In this document: positions 62,823 to 64,000 of the stretch, in pieces | Numbering within the stretch: position 1 is the stretch's first letter | Layout: every line of letters starts with the position of its first letter | NCBI GenBank assembly: GCA_036785325.1 | Contig: JAXIVH010000006.1 | Coordinates: 7,991,984 to 8,055,983 of the forward strand | Direction of reading: 5' to 3' | Source of the DNA: Urophycis tenuis | Taxonomy: Eukaryota > Chordata > Actinopteri > Gadiformes > Phycidae | Length of the DNA stretch: 64,000 nucleotides | Translations under genes and position numbers: made by a program | Notes under the pieces: model-generated | The model's database searches: none | Seen by the model: the letters and a program-made list of their open reading frames with translations, nothing else | Told to the model about the DNA's origin: nothing

Positions 62823-63420
62823 GTCCTCCTGCCCTGTCCTCTACACTATCCTGCACTGTTCACTACTATCCTGCCCTGTTCACCACTATCCAGCCTGTCC
62901 TCTACACCAGTGGTTCTCAACTGGTCTGGCTTCGGGACCCCCCATCACTTCTTAATGACAAGCCGCGACCCAAATCAAGGAAAGTTTTCAACTTCTCAAA
63001 TGTATTTAACATAACATAACACTTCAGTAACTGTACTATTAGACTATTCAGCCACTCATTAAGGCAATAAAAGATACTCGGCACTCCGCTGCATAAAAAA
63101 TCCTCTTCAAAATAAAAGCACAGGATTTTTTTCTTTTCTTTTTTTCGGGACCCACCAGTTGAGAACCACTGCTCTACACTATCCTGTCCTCTACACTATC
63201 CTGCACTGTTTACTACTATCCTGCCCTGTTCACCACTATCCTGCCCTGTCCTCTACACTATCCTGCACTGTTCACTACTATCCTGCCCTGTTCACTACTA
63301 TCCAGCCTGTACTAGATCTCTACACCATCCTGCCCTGTCCCCTACACTATCCTGCCTTGTGGCCTTGTTCACCACTAACCTGTCCTCTACACTATCCTGC
63401 CCTGTCCTCCATGCTATTGT
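62823..63420. repeat. ~22-24-bp minisatellite (CTATCCTGCCCTGTCCTCTACA-like)
   Basis: Diverged units containing ACTATCCTGC and CTGTCCTCTACA or CTGTTCACTA recur before and after an inserted MITE, at about 62823-62907 and 63172-63420. Confidence 0.88.
62908..63171. mobile_element. hAT MITE (Charlie-like) with exact TIRs and 8-bp target duplication
   Basis: Begins CAGTGGTTCTCAACTGG and ends with its exact 17-bp reverse complement. CTCTACAC flanks both sides (62900-62907 and 63172-63179). It is 264 bp and noncoding. The target lies inside a minisatellite unit. Confidence 0.93.
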
Positions 63421-63424
63421 CATC

Positions 63425-64000
63425 AGTTCTTCAATTGCAACTGGGTGAACCCTGTGATAAAAACACATTGTGACCTCCCACCTAATACCTGGCCAGCCCC
63501 ATCTGGTCCCTGCAACTGTCTTCCCCTCGTCCTTCTGGCTGTGCTCCACCCCAGGGGCCTCCCCAGAGGATCACAGGCTGAAGACAGGGTGTGTGTGCCT
63601 GAGCATCCTCGATAATTGTTTGCTGGCCATATAGCTCCTCTCGTGCCTGCAATCAAAACAGGAAAATAGGCGAAAATAGGCCTTCCCATGCTGGTCCTCT
63701 TGTCAGCGCTGCGTGTGTTTAGTCTGACTGGAGAATTCTTGTCAGTTACAGTCATTGTCCTTGCCTGCTCCCCTTTGTGTCTAGATCCCAAGGAATTGAG
63801 GATTTCACCAAATTATACTGACAAAATACTGTGGTGTTATTTGTTGTGTAGCCTGTGACCCCTTATCTTGGTCCCAACTCAAACCTATTGGAAATACTCC
63901 CCCCTTAATAAAAAAAATGCTGCCAGTGTGTCTCAGTCTATGCTCTATACCCTCCTGAAAGTTCAGAACATAATTACGAGCGGCAGTAACTAACCGTAGG
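63425..64000. other. Intergenic to the window end, no gene recognised
   Basis: Unique-looking sequence with short open frames only. No splice-consistent exon or domain was seen. Confidence 0.5.

Overview
This window is nuclear DNA from a ray-finned (teleost) fish; genus and species cannot be told from sequence alone. The evidence is split genes with GT-AG introns, long CA/GA microsatellites, fish-type tRNA-derived SINEs, an L2-type LINE, several hAT elements, a piggyBac derivative, and protein-coding genes whose order matches a known vertebrate block. All exon structures were read by eye from splice signals and reading phase.

Layout. 1-607: the last intron and final coding exon of a ZNF385-family zinc-finger gene (+). 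608-27.8 kb: a long repeat-rich intergenic region holding a degraded autonomous hAT element (about 4.24-9.63 kb) with nested L2 and SINE insertions, a nested inverted-repeat composite (9632-11783) that contains a foldback MITE and a 1.26 kb hAT with an exact 8-bp target duplication, several minisatellites and very long TG arrays. 27.85-29.6 kb: a complete tachykinin-3 gene (+) encoding two FVGLM-amide peptides. 30.86-34.37 kb: a C1GALT1-like core-1 beta-1,3-galactosyltransferase (-). 38.24-43.5 kb: a complete b4galnt1 (+, 533 aa, ten coding exons). 45.1-46.95 kb: a piggyBac derivative keeping only the transposase's Cys-rich C-terminal exon. 49.17-57.9 kb: a complete slc26a10 (-, 702 aa, 18 coding exons). 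58-64 kb: intergenic DNA with microsatellites, a minisatellite and a hAT MITE inserted in it.

The gene block. TAC3, B4GALNT1 and SLC26A10 all lie in human 12q13-q14, with B4GALNT1 and SLC26A10 adjacent, and ZNF385A is in 12q13, so this is a conserved syntenic segment. The two Golgi glycosyltransferases are head to head and about 4 kb apart. They act in separate pathways: mucin-type O-glycan core 1, and GM2/GD2 ganglioside synthesis. tac3 encodes reproductive-axis neuropeptides and slc26a10 a multipass anion-transporter-family protein. Nothing indicates that the four act in one pathway; the grouping looks inherited.

No clearly undescribed biological system was found. The most unusual items are the piggyBac remnant that could express a zinc-binding domain alone, nested palindromes in a b4galnt1 intron, duplicated splice-site regions in slc26a10, a microsatellite-encoded acidic tail on the galactosyltransferase, a GC-AG intron, and a recurrent pattern of nearly perfect short-loop hairpins.
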